Shown here: positions 18,193 to 26,329 of the stretch, piece by piece
Layout: the number at the start of each line of letters is the position of its first letter
Numbering within the stretch: position 1 is the stretch's first letter
Source of the DNA: Akkermansiaceae bacterium
GTDB taxonomy: Bacteria; Verrucomicrobiota; Verrucomicrobiia; Verrucomicrobiales; Akkermansiaceae
Direction: 5' to 3'
Length of the DNA stretch: 61,013 bases
NCBI GenBank assembly: GCA_015061985.1
Contig: SUVN01000015.1
Coordinates: forward strand, 1 to 61,013
Notes under the pieces: generated by a model
Told to the model about the DNA's origin: nothing
The model's database searches: none
What the model saw: only the letters and a program-made list of their open reading frames with translations
Made by a program: the position numbers and the translations under genes

Positions 18193-19091
18193 GAAGAGAG
18201 AGCGCGTGCGGTGAATTTGCGAAGCAGCAGGGCAGGACGGTACGATTCTTTGGCCTGCCGAAGCCCGGGATGGTTCAGATCTTCCTCTCGGTTGATGAAA
18301 TCGCAGCGGAGCCGGCGAGCCAGCTCACGGTTGATAACCGGAAAAGCATCACGAAAAGCCGGCAGGCATTTTTCGTAGTGTATGTCAGCCACGGCAGGAG
18401 AAATGAAAGAAGCAATGGACATGGCGACGGGCTGATGCCGCACCCGTATCAGGCCGCCGCACAATTGCAGCTCTGCGATATGTTCCAGCGCGTGCTGAAT
18501 GGCGCGCAGCTCATGCTCCAGCGCGGGGGTGGACTCTTCCCTGCCCTCCATCCAGGCGCGTGCCACCACCAAAGCCTCCCCGCCGTTATCCGGAGTCAGC
18601 GCTTCGTAGCGACAATCGGGAAAGAGCTTTTCAAAGCGGGCGATGTGATTGCGCTTGCGGTGATACGCCGTGCCCGGCAGCTCTGCCAGATCGCTGCGAC
18701 GGTACAGATAATCGGCATCGCCAGGGTCTGAGGCAAAGGAAAACCTGCCCGGCCGCAGACGGCGCAGCATCTCTGCCTCTTCATCCGTGAGCAGGCAGAA
18801 TTGCAGGGGGCGTTGCAGTGCTGCGGCATCTGCTTCGATGCGGCACAGCGCAGCTTCCGCATCCGCTGCACCGCAGGGAAAGGCATAGCCCTGCAAACGA
18901 CCGTTGCCGCCGTAGTGCCGATACAGCACCCCTTCCTCCATCGCCACCGTGGTGGCGTATTTCTCCCGCAGCAGGTAGATATTGGTGAAAGATAAATCAT
19001 TCCCCCGCCCGCCTGCTGCTGCCACACACTCCCGCACGCGGGATGCATTGGCCAATGTCGGCTCGGCAAATGGTAAGGTACCGGGATTCAT
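18186..19091 (-). CDS. DUF2156-like protein (lysyl-phosphatidylglycerol synthase C-terminal type)
   Basis: 301-residue protein resembling the DUF2156 domain, a tandem GNAT-like fold found at the C-terminus of lysyl-phosphatidylglycerol synthases. Seen here are DLSFTNIYLLREKYATTV, YHRKRNHIARFEKLFP and DIHYEKCLPAFRDAFPVINRELA. There is no membrane domain, so it is the soluble form. The family's usual idea is aminoacyl or acyl transfer; the substrate is unknown. The start at 19091 follows a strong promoter with a 9-10 base leader. It heads an overlapping operon with the cysteine-cluster gene and the 255-residue protein. Confidence 0.82.
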   Translation of the reverse strand: MNPGTLPFAEPTLANASRVRECVAAAGGRGNDLSFTNIYLLREKYATTVAMEEGVLYRHYGGNGRLQGYAFPCGAADAEAALCRIEADAAALQRPLQFCLLTDEEAEMLRRLRPGRFSFASDPGDADYLYRRSDLAELPGTAYHRKRNHIARFEKLFPDCRYEALTPDNGGEALVVARAWMEGREESTPALEHELRAIQHALEHIAELQLCGGLIRVRHQPVAMSIASFISPAVADIHYEKCLPAFRDAFPVINRELARRLRCDFINREEDLNHPGLRQAKESYRPALLLRKFTARALSSC

Positions 19092-19107
19092 GAGACGGAT
19101 ATGGCGG

Positions 19108-19136
19108 ATTGTAGCACAGCGTAAGGACGCGGTCAA
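19108..19136 (-). promoter_or_regulatory. Promoter of the DUF2156 operon
   Basis: On the minus strand TTGACC (19136-19131), exactly 17 bases, TACAAT (19113-19108). The expected start near 19101 leaves a 9-10 base leader without a ribosome-binding sequence. Confidence 0.75.
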
Positions 19137-19160
19137 TCTATCACCCCGCCCATGACAGGA

Positions 19161-19203
19161 AGAAAAATCCCGCCCGGGTGCTCTCTCCTTCACCCGAGCG
19201 GGA
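19161..19203 (-). terminator. Terminator after the Spx/ArsC gene
   Basis: 13-position stem with one mismatch (19168-19180/19191-19203), followed on the minus strand by TTTTTCTT. It lies 30 bases past the stop of the Spx/ArsC-like gene. Confidence 0.85.
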
Positions 19204-19232
19204 CACGCATGCAAGAAAAACTCTGAACTCGC

Positions 19233-19595
19233 TTATTTGCTGAGGGCTTTCTGCCAGGTTTCAGCCTTGAAGCCGGGGATGACGCAGCCGCTCTCCGTCA
19301 CCAGCAGCGGTCGCTTCACCAGCATGCCATCAGAGGCCAGCAACGCTACCTGCTCTTCATCGCTCATGCTCGCCAGCTTCGTAGAAAGCCCCAGCTCGCG
19401 GTACTTCATCCCGCAGGTGTTGAAAAATTTCTTCAACGGCAGTCCGCTGGAGGCCGCCCAGGCACGGATTTCCTCCGCTGTCGGAGCCTGCTCGGCAATG
19501 TGGCGGTCGGTGAACTCTGCCCCCTGCTCCTCCAGCCACTTGCGGGCTTTCCGGCAGGTCGTGCACTTCGGATACTCGATGAATAAGTTGCTCAT
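19233..19595 (-). CDS. Spx/ArsC-family thioredoxin-fold protein
   Basis: 120-residue member of the ArsC/Spx family. The redox motif CTTC is at residues 11-14 (YPKCTTCRKARKWL). The C-terminal half has the conserved DGMLVKRPLLV followed by GFKAETW. This shape is shared by arsenate reductases, Spx (an RNA-polymerase-binding stress regulator in Firmicutes) and YffB-like proteins; sequence reading does not separate them. The promoter is overlaid by a palindrome close to the PerR operator consensus, which favours a role in oxidative or thiol stress. Single-gene unit with its own promoter and terminator. Confidence 0.88.
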   Translation of the reverse strand: MSNLFIEYPKCTTCRKARKWLEEQGAEFTDRHIAEQAPTAEEIRAWAASSGLPLKKFFNTCGMKYRELGLSTKLASMSDEEQVALLASDGMLVKRPLLVTESGCVIPGFKAETWQKALSK

Positions 19596-19602
19596 GCGCG
19601 TA

Positions 19603-19635
19603 ATTTAGAATAATTCTAAATAAAAAGCAAGACAA
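19603..19635 (-). promoter_or_regulatory. Promoter overlapped by a PerR/Fur-like palindrome
   Basis: Perfect 19-base inverted repeat ATTTAGAAT-A-ATTCTAAAT at 19603-19621. Its inner 15 bases differ from the PerR box TTATAATNATTATAA at one mirrored position per half. The minus-strand promoter TTGTCT (19635-19630), 17-base spacer and TATTCT (19612-19607) has its -10 box inside the repeat, so a bound repressor would block transcription. The start codon is 11 bases beyond the -10. Confidence 0.65.
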
Positions 19636-19723
19636 TTTTGCATGCAGAGTCATTTTTTTACCGAAAAAGGAGTTCTGACAAAGTGGTCGGGCTTCTTTTT
19701 TTGTCGCGGAAGCGGCAGAGCTA

Positions 19724-19732
19724 TGCTATAGT
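19724..19732 (+). promoter_or_regulatory. Extended -10 promoter of ispF
   Basis: TGC-TATAGT at 19724-19732 is an extended -10 element. No good -35 lies at normal spacing. The ATG at 19739 is six bases past it, so the message should start at or within a base of the start codon. Confidence 0.6.
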
Positions 19733-19738
19733 AAGGGC

Positions 19739-20233
19739 ATGATGCTGACTCTGACAGGGCTGGGATATGATATACACCGTTTTTCCGAAACACCGCGTCC
19801 GCTGTGGCTGGGCGGGGTAAAGGTACACGACACCAAGGGGCTTGCAGGCCACAGCGATGCGGATGTGCTGTGCCATGCGCTGGCAGATGCCATCCTGGGG
19901 GCACTCGGCGAGCCGGACATTGGCTACTGGTTTCCCCCCGGCGATGAGAGCTGCCGCAACATCTGCTCGCTCCGCATTGTGGAAAAAGCAGTAGAGCTGC
20001 TGAAAGAGCGCGGAGGGCGTCTGGTGAATGCCGACTGTGCGCTGATTGCCGAAGCGCCGAAAATCATGCCCTTCGTCCCGCAGATGAAAGAGACACTCGC
20101 ACCGATACTGGGAGTCTCCCCACGGCGGGTGGGGGTGAAAGCTACCACCAACGAGAAACTGGGGGCCATCGGTCGCCGCGAGGGCATGGCCGCCTTTGCC
20201 ACCGTAGCCATTCAACTGCCGGAGGAGGACTGA
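19739..20233 (+). CDS. ispF: 2-C-methyl-D-erythritol 2,4-cyclodiphosphate synthase
   Basis: 164-residue IspF, which cyclises CDP-methylerythritol phosphate in the MEP pathway of isoprenoid synthesis. The metal ligands lie in GLGYDIHRF and in GHSDADVLCHALADAILGA. GVKATTNEKLGAIGRREGMA near the C-terminus is the family signature. Two consecutive ATG codons (19739, 19742) are possible starts; the first fits the leaderless promoter. The enzyme is a cytoplasmic trimer. pncC starts two bases after the stop, so the two are cotranscribed. Confidence 0.96.
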   Translation: MMLTLTGLGYDIHRFSETPRPLWLGGVKVHDTKGLAGHSDADVLCHALADAILGALGEPDIGYWFPPGDESCRNICSLRIVEKAVELLKERGGRLVNADCALIAEAPKIMPFVPQMKETLAPILGVSPRRVGVKATTNEKLGAIGRREGMAAFATVAIQLPEED

Positions 20234-20235
20234 AC

Positions 20236-20733
20236 ATGGATTCCGAAATTGCACTGGCAGCCTTTGCCGCCGTGGAAAGCCTGAAACTGACGGGGCTGAC
20301 CGTTGCCACGGCAGAAAGCTGCACCGGGGGCATGATTGCCGCCGCGCTGACGGAAGTGCCGGGAGCCTCTGCCGCATTCCGCTACGGCTGGGTCACCTAC
20401 TGCAACGAGGCCAAGGAACGGCTCCTGGATGTGCCGCCTGCGCTGATAGAGACCTTCAGCGTGGTGAGCGAACCCGTGGTGGCAGCCATGGCCGAGAGCG
20501 CCATGCGACAGGCGGGAGCCGATATTGCCATAGCCGTTTCCGGCAACGCCGGGCCCGGTGCCGCAGAAGGCGAGCCCCCCGTCGGCACCATCTGTCTGGC
20601 ACTAACCAAACGCGGCGCCCGCAAACCTCTGCACACGGAAACCCTCTTTCAACCCAGACTCGACCGCCGCCAGCTGCGCCGTCTCGTCACTCTCCGAGCT
20701 CTCAACCTCATTATCGGCGCAGCATCGGCCTAG
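20236..20733 (+). CDS. pncC: CinA C-terminal-domain nicotinamide-nucleotide amidohydrolase
   Basis: 165-residue stand-alone CinA C-terminal domain. It shows the motifs TVATAESCTGGMIAAALTEVPGAS and YCNEAKERLL, followed by AIAVSGNAGPGA. Members deamidate nicotinamide mononucleotide to nicotinate mononucleotide, recycling NAD breakdown products. The N-terminal CinA half is absent, as in PncC. It is tightly coupled to ispF with no metabolic link apparent. The 165 bases after it hold an AT-rich stretch and the next promoter. Confidence 0.92.
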   Translation: MDSEIALAAFAAVESLKLTGLTVATAESCTGGMIAAALTEVPGASAAFRYGWVTYCNEAKERLLDVPPALIETFSVVSEPVVAAMAESAMRQAGADIAIAVSGNAGPGAAEGEPPVGTICLALTKRGARKPLHTETLFQPRLDRRQLRRLVTLRALNLIIGAASA

Positions 20734-20826
20734 TACCTGTTGAAATAAGTTTGACTCCGGACAACGACTCGCAGGTGCATGCGGTTATTTCCATACAGGC
20801 GGATAACTTACAACCTTTTGTTTAAT

Positions 20827-20890
20827 AATTATAATTGTTTATTTTTTTATTTATTTAAGATTGACAATCTATCAAAAAATATGGTATAGG
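20827..20890 (+). promoter_or_regulatory. Promoter and AT-rich palindrome upstream of the His-rich peptide
   Basis: TTGACA (20861-20866), an 18-base spacer and TATAGG (20885-20890) place transcription 0-2 bases before the ATG at 20899. About 30 bases upstream of the -35 is the palindrome AATTATAATT (20827-20836) in an AT-rich run. Fur, Zur and PerR sites look similar, but the match is too loose to name the regulator. Confidence 0.5.
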
Positions 20891-20898
20891 GAATGCGT

Positions 20899-21057
20899 AT
20901 GAAGAAACTTGCCATTATTTCCCTTGTCGTGGCACTCGTATGCAGTGCCTGCCACCATCACCACGGCCCGCACCATGGCCGGGGTTACCACGGAGGTCAC
21001 CATGGGGGCTACCACAGCAGTTACCATGGTCACCATCATGGCCATCACCGCAGATAA
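20899..21057 (+). CDS. Small His-rich exported peptide, probable lipoprotein
   Basis: 52-residue protein. The first 18 residues form a secretion signal ending CSAC, a plausible though non-standard lipobox. The mature part has 16 histidines, mostly in pairs or clusters separated by Gly, Tyr or Ser (HHHHGPHHGRGYHGGHH and so on) and ends HHRR. Such composition strongly suggests binding of zinc, nickel or copper in the periplasm. It has its own promoter and a hairpin terminator, so it is a genuine monocistronic gene despite its size. Metal identity is unknown; storage, chaperoning or buffering are all possible. Confidence 0.75.
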   Translation: MKKLAIISLVVALVCSACHHHHGPHHGRGYHGGHHGGYHSSYHGHHHGHHRR

Positions 21058-21073
21058 CAGCCCCATCAACCAC

Positions 21074-21109
21074 CCCGCAGAAGCGCTATGCAACTGCGGG
21101 AAATTTTTT
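21074..21109 (+). terminator. Terminator of the His-rich peptide gene
   Basis: Perfect 7-bp stem CCCGCAG/CTGCGGG (21074-21080/21094-21100), 13-base loop, then six T (21104-21109). Confidence 0.85.
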
Positions 21110-21163
21110 CTGAAAAAAGAGACTGTTCAACGCGGAGAAACTGTGGTTTAATAGGAGCGGTCA

Positions 21164-22654
21164 ATGAGTATCGGAGACGGAAGAGAGGGCAAAGTCCGCG
21201 CCGGAATGGTGAAGGGCAGACTCGGCGGCAAACTGGCCGGGATGAGTCTGCCACGGCAGATTGTAACCATTGCGCTCTGGCCGCTGCTGGAGCAGGTGAT
21301 GAGCTTCATCTGCGCCTCCACCTCGCTGGTACTGGCCACCGGCATGGGCAGCAATGAGCACATGACCACCCAGATTGCCTCCGGCATCGGTATCACAGGC
21401 TATGTGCTGTGGCTGGGTTTCCTGATGCAGGGCGCGGTAGGCATGGGGGCCACCGCTATCGTGAGCCGCATGACGGGCGCACGCCGATTCAGCGCGGCGA
21501 ATTACACGGCTAACCAGGCCGCCATGCTGGGGCTGTTGGCCGGGCTGCTGTCTGCCATCCTGATGTACGCCACGGCAGATTTTCTGGTAACCTCCGTCCT
21601 GCAGCTCAGCGACTTTGCCCGAGAGGTAGCGCTGCGCTACATGCACACGGGGTGCTGGGTTGCCGTGTTCTCCGGCATAGTCTTTGCGGTGAACGCAGCG
21701 CTGCGCGGGTCGGGCGATACGAAGACACCCTTCATCATCATGGTGCTGGTAGATGGACTCAACATCGTGTTCAGCATCATACTGGTATACGGCTGCGGTC
21801 TTTTTGTGGAAGGTCTGGCGCTGGGTCTCATCGGCGGCATGGCCGTTGCAGCAGCAGTCCTGCTGGGTATTCTGGCGCGCCGTGCACGGCGCATGAAACA
21901 GACTCTGCAGGGGAAAAACCCGGACGAATATGCCGCGGAACAGGGGGAAAGCTACGTACCACCGCTCTTTCTGCGGCTCAGCTCCATGCGGCCGGACTGG
22001 CGGGAGATGTACCGTATCCTGAGCATCGGACTGCCGCAGGCCATGGAAGTGGCCGGTATCTGGCTGATACAGATATACGTACTGCGCATCATCTCCTCGC
22101 TGGGTGATGCCGCCGTGGGTGCCCACAACATCGCCATCCGCATCGAATCGCTCAGCTTCCTGCCCGGCTTTGCCATCGGCATGGCCGGTGCCACCCTCGT
22201 GGGGCAATATCTGGGCACCGGCAGCGCACGCATGGCGCTGGCCACCGTGCGGAAATGCGTTCGCTACAGCGTGGTCTTCATGGGCGCTATGGGCGTGGTG
22301 TTCTATCTTTTCCCGGAATTCTTCGGCGGTATCTTTGCCGGCAATTCCCGCGAGCTGCTGGATGCCGTGGTACCCGTGGTACAGGTTTTCCTGATAGCTG
22401 AGCCATTCTATGCCGCCATGCTCATCATCAAGATGTGCCTGCGCGGGGCGGGCTACACCCGCAGAGTGATGCTGGTATCCTTTGGCTGCATGGGCTTCTT
22501 CCGCTTCCTCTGTCTGGTTATCTGGAATGCCCTTTGGCCGGAAAGCATCACGCTGACCGGCATCTGGATTCTCATCACCGTGGATATGGCGGTGGAATAC
22601 CTGCTGCTCACCCACATGCTCCACGGTCTGAAATGGACCCGCAAACGCGTCTGA
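21164..22654 (+). CDS. MATE-family efflux transporter
   Basis: 496-residue inner-membrane protein with about twelve transmembrane helices in two homologous halves. LPRQIVTIALWPLLEQVMSF opens the first half and ILSIGLPQAMEVAGIWLI the second, the usual MATE pattern. The family exports cationic drugs or metabolites in exchange for Na+ or H+. GGAG about ten bases before the ATG is one of the few Shine-Dalgarno-like sites in the window. A sulfatase gene begins four bases after the stop, so the pair is likely cotranscribed; a shared substrate is not evident. Confidence 0.93.
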   Translation: MSIGDGREGKVRAGMVKGRLGGKLAGMSLPRQIVTIALWPLLEQVMSFICASTSLVLATGMGSNEHMTTQIASGIGITGYVLWLGFLMQGAVGMGATAIVSRMTGARRFSAANYTANQAAMLGLLAGLLSAILMYATADFLVTSVLQLSDFAREVALRYMHTGCWVAVFSGIVFAVNAALRGSGDTKTPFIIMVLVDGLNIVFSIILVYGCGLFVEGLALGLIGGMAVAAAVLLGILARRARRMKQTLQGKNPDEYAAEQGESYVPPLFLRLSSMRPDWREMYRILSIGLPQAMEVAGIWLIQIYVLRIISSLGDAAVGAHNIAIRIESLSFLPGFAIGMAGATLVGQYLGTGSARMALATVRKCVRYSVVFMGAMGVVFYLFPEFFGGIFAGNSRELLDAVVPVVQVFLIAEPFYAAMLIIKMCLRGAGYTRRVMLVSFGCMGFFRFLCLVIWNALWPESITLTGIWILITVDMAVEYLLLTHMLHGLKWTRKRV

Positions 22655-22657
22655 CCC

Positions 22658-24157
22658 ATGAAACGAATACTGCTCCCCCTACTGCTGGCAGTCCTGCCGC
22701 TTTCAGCGGCGGAGAAGCCCCGCGCCATCCTCTTATTCTATGTAGACGATCTGGGCTACAACGACACCTCCGTGACCGGATGCACGGAAGTCCCCTGTCC
22801 GAATCTGAACCGACTGGCACAAGAGGGGCTCACCTTTACGGATGCCCACAGCACCGCCGCCGTCTGCACCCCTTCGCGCTATTCCCTGTTCACCGGACAG
22901 TATGCCTGGCGCCGCAAGGGCACCCATATTCTGCCCGGCGATGCCAAATTGATTCTGCCCATCAAGGGAGAGGAGCTGACCCTGCCCGCCATGATGCAGC
23001 GTGCCGGATACCGCACCGCCGCCATTGGCAAATGGCATCTGGGATTAGGTCGCGGGGAGGCACCCATCGACTGGAATCAGCAGATTACCCCGAGTCCCCG
23101 CGAGGTGGGGTTTGATTTTTCCTTCATCATGGCCGCCACGGGTGACCGTGTTCCCTGCGTCTATGTGCGCAACGGCAAGGTGGACGGGCTGGACCCGGCT
23201 GACCCCATTTCCGTGAGCTACAAGCCCGGCACCCGCTATCCCGGCGAATATCTGGGACACGAACACCCAGAGATGCTGAAGCCATGGGGGCGCTCTGCGG
23301 ATAAGCAACACGACCAAACCATCGTGGATGGTATCTCCCGCATCGGCTACATGACCGGCGGCCGCGCCGCCCGCTGGAAAGACCAGGATATAGCCGACCG
23401 CCTCACGGAGGAAGCCATCGGCTTCATCTCCCGCCAGGCCGGGCAGCCTATTTTTGTCTACTTCGGCACCAATGACATCCATGTGCCGCGCGACCCGCAC
23501 CCGCGCTTCCGGGGCAAAAGCAAGCTCGGGATTCGCGGGGATGCCACCGTCCAGATGGACGATTGTCTGGGGCGGCTGCGGCAGGCGCTCGCGGATAATG
23601 GCTATGCCCCGGAGGAAACCCTCATCATCTTCAGCAGCGATAATGGTCCTGTCATCGGGGACGGCTATCTGGACGGCTCCGTGGAAGCATGCCGCAACCA
23701 CCGCCCCGCCGCACCATACAGCGGCGGCAAGTACAGGCTGCAGGAGGGCGGCACCCGTGTGCCTTTCATCGTCTGGTGGCCCGGCAGGGTATCACCGGGA
23801 CAGAGCAACGCGCTGATGTGCCAGGTGGATTTGGGCCGCACGCTCGCAGCGCTGGTGGGGCAAGACATCCCGCAGGGCTCCATGCCGGACAGCCAGAACC
23901 ACCTCCCCGCCCTGTTGGGGGATTCGCAGGAGGCACGCAGCGAGCTGGTGACCCAGGCGTTTAATGCTTCGCAGCTCGCGCTGCGCTCCGGGCAGCTCAA
24001 GCTGATAACCGGGAAACAGGCGCAGCTCTACAACCTGTCCACCGACCCGGGCGAACAGCAAAACCTGGCCACCCAGCAGCCGAAAGTCGTCAACCAATTG
24101 CTCCGCAAACTGGAGGCAATCAGGACTCAACAGGGCGGAAATCCAGGAATCCGGTAG
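22658..24157 (+). CDS. Secreted S1-family sulfatase
   Basis: 499-residue sulfatase with an N-terminal signal peptide (MKRILLPLLLAVLPLSAAE). The Cys-type maturation motif CTPSR has Cys70 as the residue converted to formylglycine, so an anaerobic (radical-SAM) maturase is needed. Metal-binding residues are in FYVDDLGYND and FSSDNGP; IGKWHLG is the usual family motif. Enzymes of this family remove sulfate esters from glycans, in this setting probably mucin O-glycans. It follows the MATE gene closely. Its last 38 bases overlap the convergent RNase R gene. Confidence 0.94.
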   Translation: MKRILLPLLLAVLPLSAAEKPRAILLFYVDDLGYNDTSVTGCTEVPCPNLNRLAQEGLTFTDAHSTAAVCTPSRYSLFTGQYAWRRKGTHILPGDAKLILPIKGEELTLPAMMQRAGYRTAAIGKWHLGLGRGEAPIDWNQQITPSPREVGFDFSFIMAATGDRVPCVYVRNGKVDGLDPADPISVSYKPGTRYPGEYLGHEHPEMLKPWGRSADKQHDQTIVDGISRIGYMTGGRAARWKDQDIADRLTEEAIGFISRQAGQPIFVYFGTNDIHVPRDPHPRFRGKSKLGIRGDATVQMDDCLGRLRQALADNGYAPEETLIIFSSDNGPVIGDGYLDGSVEACRNHRPAAPYSGGKYRLQEGGTRVPFIVWWPGRVSPGQSNALMCQVDLGRTLAALVGQDIPQGSMPDSQNHLPALLGDSQEARSELVTQAFNASQLALRSGQLKLITGKQAQLYNLSTDPGEQQNLATQQPKVVNQLLRKLEAIRTQQGGNPGIR

Positions 24158-26324
24158 CGGGGTCGATATTAATCGGGACAACGCGGATGCTATCCCCCGG
24201 CTTGAGACAGGCGCCGTCAAAGGAACGCCAGCAATCGGCGTGACGCTCATGATACCAGCGGGACGCACCGGGAAGTTCTGCCCCGGAAATGAAACCACGC
24301 AGGCGCAGCAGGGGCAGCTCTACCACCAGCCCCTGTCCCCAGACCGCCGTGATGATGGCTTCCCAGATTCGGGGCTTTTCTGCCTCACATTGCTTTTCCA
24401 TGTACAACAGCAGCATTTTCTGCTCTGCCTCATTTTCCGCTGAGGCGGAAATACGCTCCCTCTCCGACAGGTGGCGGGCAATGTCCTCCAGCTTCCCGGC
24501 AGACGGCAGCTGCGGCAGGTGCGGAGACTTCCCCCCGCTCAGGCGGCAGAACCCACGGTGCACCAGCAAATCAGCATAGCGACGAATGGGGCTGGTGAAG
24601 TGGCAGTAATCCCCTTTGGCAAGGCCATAATGCCCCAGAGCCTTGGGTGAGTAGCAGGCCCGCATCATGCACCGCAGCAGCGACACCTTGAGCAGCGGCT
24701 CATCGACGTGGCCGCGTATCCGCTCCATCACCCGCACCAGCTCCTCACGAGTAGCCAGCGAACCGGCGGGAATGCCATAGGTCTTCAGCTGCCCGGCAAA
24801 TTCCTGAAGCTTGGCGGGATCCGGTGCTTCATGTACACGGTATACGGTGGGGATGGCACGGGCATTGAGAGCATGAGCCACCGCTTCATTGGCAGCCAGC
24901 ATGAATTCCTCGATAAGCTGGTGGGAGATATCGCTCTCCTCCTGCTCCACATCGATGGGCAGGCCGTGGTCATCTGTCACAACATGCAGCTCCGGCATGT
25001 CCAGATTCAGCGAGCCTCTATCGAAGCGGCGTTTGCGCAGGAGCTGCGCCAGTGTGTTCGCTTCGTGCAGCATGGCATCCACCTCTGCATCGCCGCTGCT
25101 GCTCCGCTGCTCCAGCACGGCCAGAGCCTCCGGGTAACTCATCCGCAGGCGCGAACAGATGACCGCATCGCGGAACTCGGCATGCCGCGTTTCGCCGGTC
25201 GCATCAATACGCATCAGGCAAAGGCGGGTAAGGCGGTCTTCCCCCTGCCGCAGCGAGCAGATGCCGTCACACAGACGCGGCGGCAACATGGGCAACACGC
25301 GGTCCGGCAGATAGGTGGAATTACCCCGCCGTGCAGCCTCTCTGTCCAGCGCCGAACCGGGCTGCACATAGTGGCTGACATCCGCTATATGCACCGCCAG
25401 CTCCCAGCCCTCCGGCACACGGCGCACGGCAATGGCATCATCAAAATCACGGGCAGACGCGGGGTCAATCGTGACGACACAGCGATTCCGCCAGTCATCC
25501 CGCCCGCTCAGCTCTGCGGGCGAAAGCGTCTCCGGGATGGCGGCAGATTCGTCCAGCACCTCCTGCGGGAAAGACTCCGGCAAATCATACTGATGCATGA
25601 TGGTGGTAATCTGCACCCCGGCATCATCCGGCCAACCCAGCACGGAGATGATACGCCCCGTGGCCTCCGTTCGGGCGATGGGGTGGGTGAGCGGCTCCAC
25701 CACGATGCTCATGAAAGGCAGCAGCTCCGGCGGCGGCGGCGTGGTGAGCCGCACCCGCTCCGGCGCGGTCTTGCCATCACCCATCATGTAACCGTAGCGA
25801 CCGTCTGACTTATAGATACCCACCCAGCGGTTATGCCCGCGCTCCAGGATTTCCTCCACCCGTACGCGAAGCGACAGTTCCCCGACATCCGGTCGCCGCG
25901 CCCCGCGTCCCCGTCGTTGATATCCGCCGGAACGGTGCAGCCGCACAGCAGCCTGCACCCTGTCACCATCCATGGCACCGCGGGATTCATGCTCCGGCAA
26001 CAAAAGAGCCCCGCCGTCATACGCAGGGCTGAGAGAACGGAGCGCAGCGCGCCCGTCATCATCCGGCAGGAACAGCAGCTTGCCGTTGTCGCGGCGAATC
26101 ACCCGCCCGGTCACATTGCCTCCGGTCGGTTTCCGCAGAGCATAGCGCGCCTTGCTGAGTTTGAGCAGCTTCCCCTGCTCCAGCCAGGACTGCAACAGCT
26201 CCCGGAGCTCCCGGCGGCGGCGGGAATCTATCCCCATGCCCCGCGCCAGAGCCGACACATCCTGCGGCTCATAGCCCGGTGCAGTCAGATACTGCTCCAA
26301 CAGCTGTTGCAAATCATCCTCCAT
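24120..26324 (-). CDS. rnr: Ribonuclease R (RNB-family exoribonuclease)
   Basis: 734-residue 3'-5' exoribonuclease. An N-terminal winged-helix region (residues 1-60) is followed by cold-shock-like OB domains (LPDDDGRAALRSL, YGYMMGDGK), the RNB catalytic domain and a C-terminal S1-like domain. RNB motifs seen are TIDPASARDFDDAIAVRR with the metal-binding Asp residues, HIADVSHYV, GNSTYLPDRVLPMLP and HFTSPIRRYADLLVHR. It degrades structured RNA and helps rRNA and tmRNA quality control. The gene starts five bases after the lipoprotein gene stop. A lysine-rich C-tail, common in other RNase R proteins, is absent. Confidence 0.95.
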   Translation of the reverse strand: MEDDLQQLLEQYLTAPGYEPQDVSALARGMGIDSRRRRELRELLQSWLEQGKLLKLSKARYALRKPTGGNVTGRVIRRDNGKLLFLPDDDGRAALRSLSPAYDGGALLLPEHESRGAMDGDRVQAAVRLHRSGGYQRRGRGARRPDVGELSLRVRVEEILERGHNRWVGIYKSDGRYGYMMGDGKTAPERVRLTTPPPPELLPFMSIVVEPLTHPIARTEATGRIISVLGWPDDAGVQITTIMHQYDLPESFPQEVLDESAAIPETLSPAELSGRDDWRNRCVVTIDPASARDFDDAIAVRRVPEGWELAVHIADVSHYVQPGSALDREAARRGNSTYLPDRVLPMLPPRLCDGICSLRQGEDRLTRLCLMRIDATGETRHAEFRDAVICSRLRMSYPEALAVLEQRSSSGDAEVDAMLHEANTLAQLLRKRRFDRGSLNLDMPELHVVTDDHGLPIDVEQEESDISHQLIEEFMLAANEAVAHALNARAIPTVYRVHEAPDPAKLQEFAGQLKTYGIPAGSLATREELVRVMERIRGHVDEPLLKVSLLRCMMRACYSPKALGHYGLAKGDYCHFTSPIRRYADLLVHRGFCRLSGGKSPHLPQLPSAGKLEDIARHLSERERISASAENEAEQKMLLLYMEKQCEAEKPRIWEAIITAVWGQGLVVELPLLRLRGFISGAELPGASRWYHERHADCWRSFDGACLKPGDSIRVVPINIDPATGFLDFRPVES

Positions 26325-26329
26325 GAAAA

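Noticed and set aside
21161..22624. 487-codon open frame antisense to the MATE gene
   Set aside because: Low-complexity His/Gln/Gly-rich product typical of an antisense shadow.
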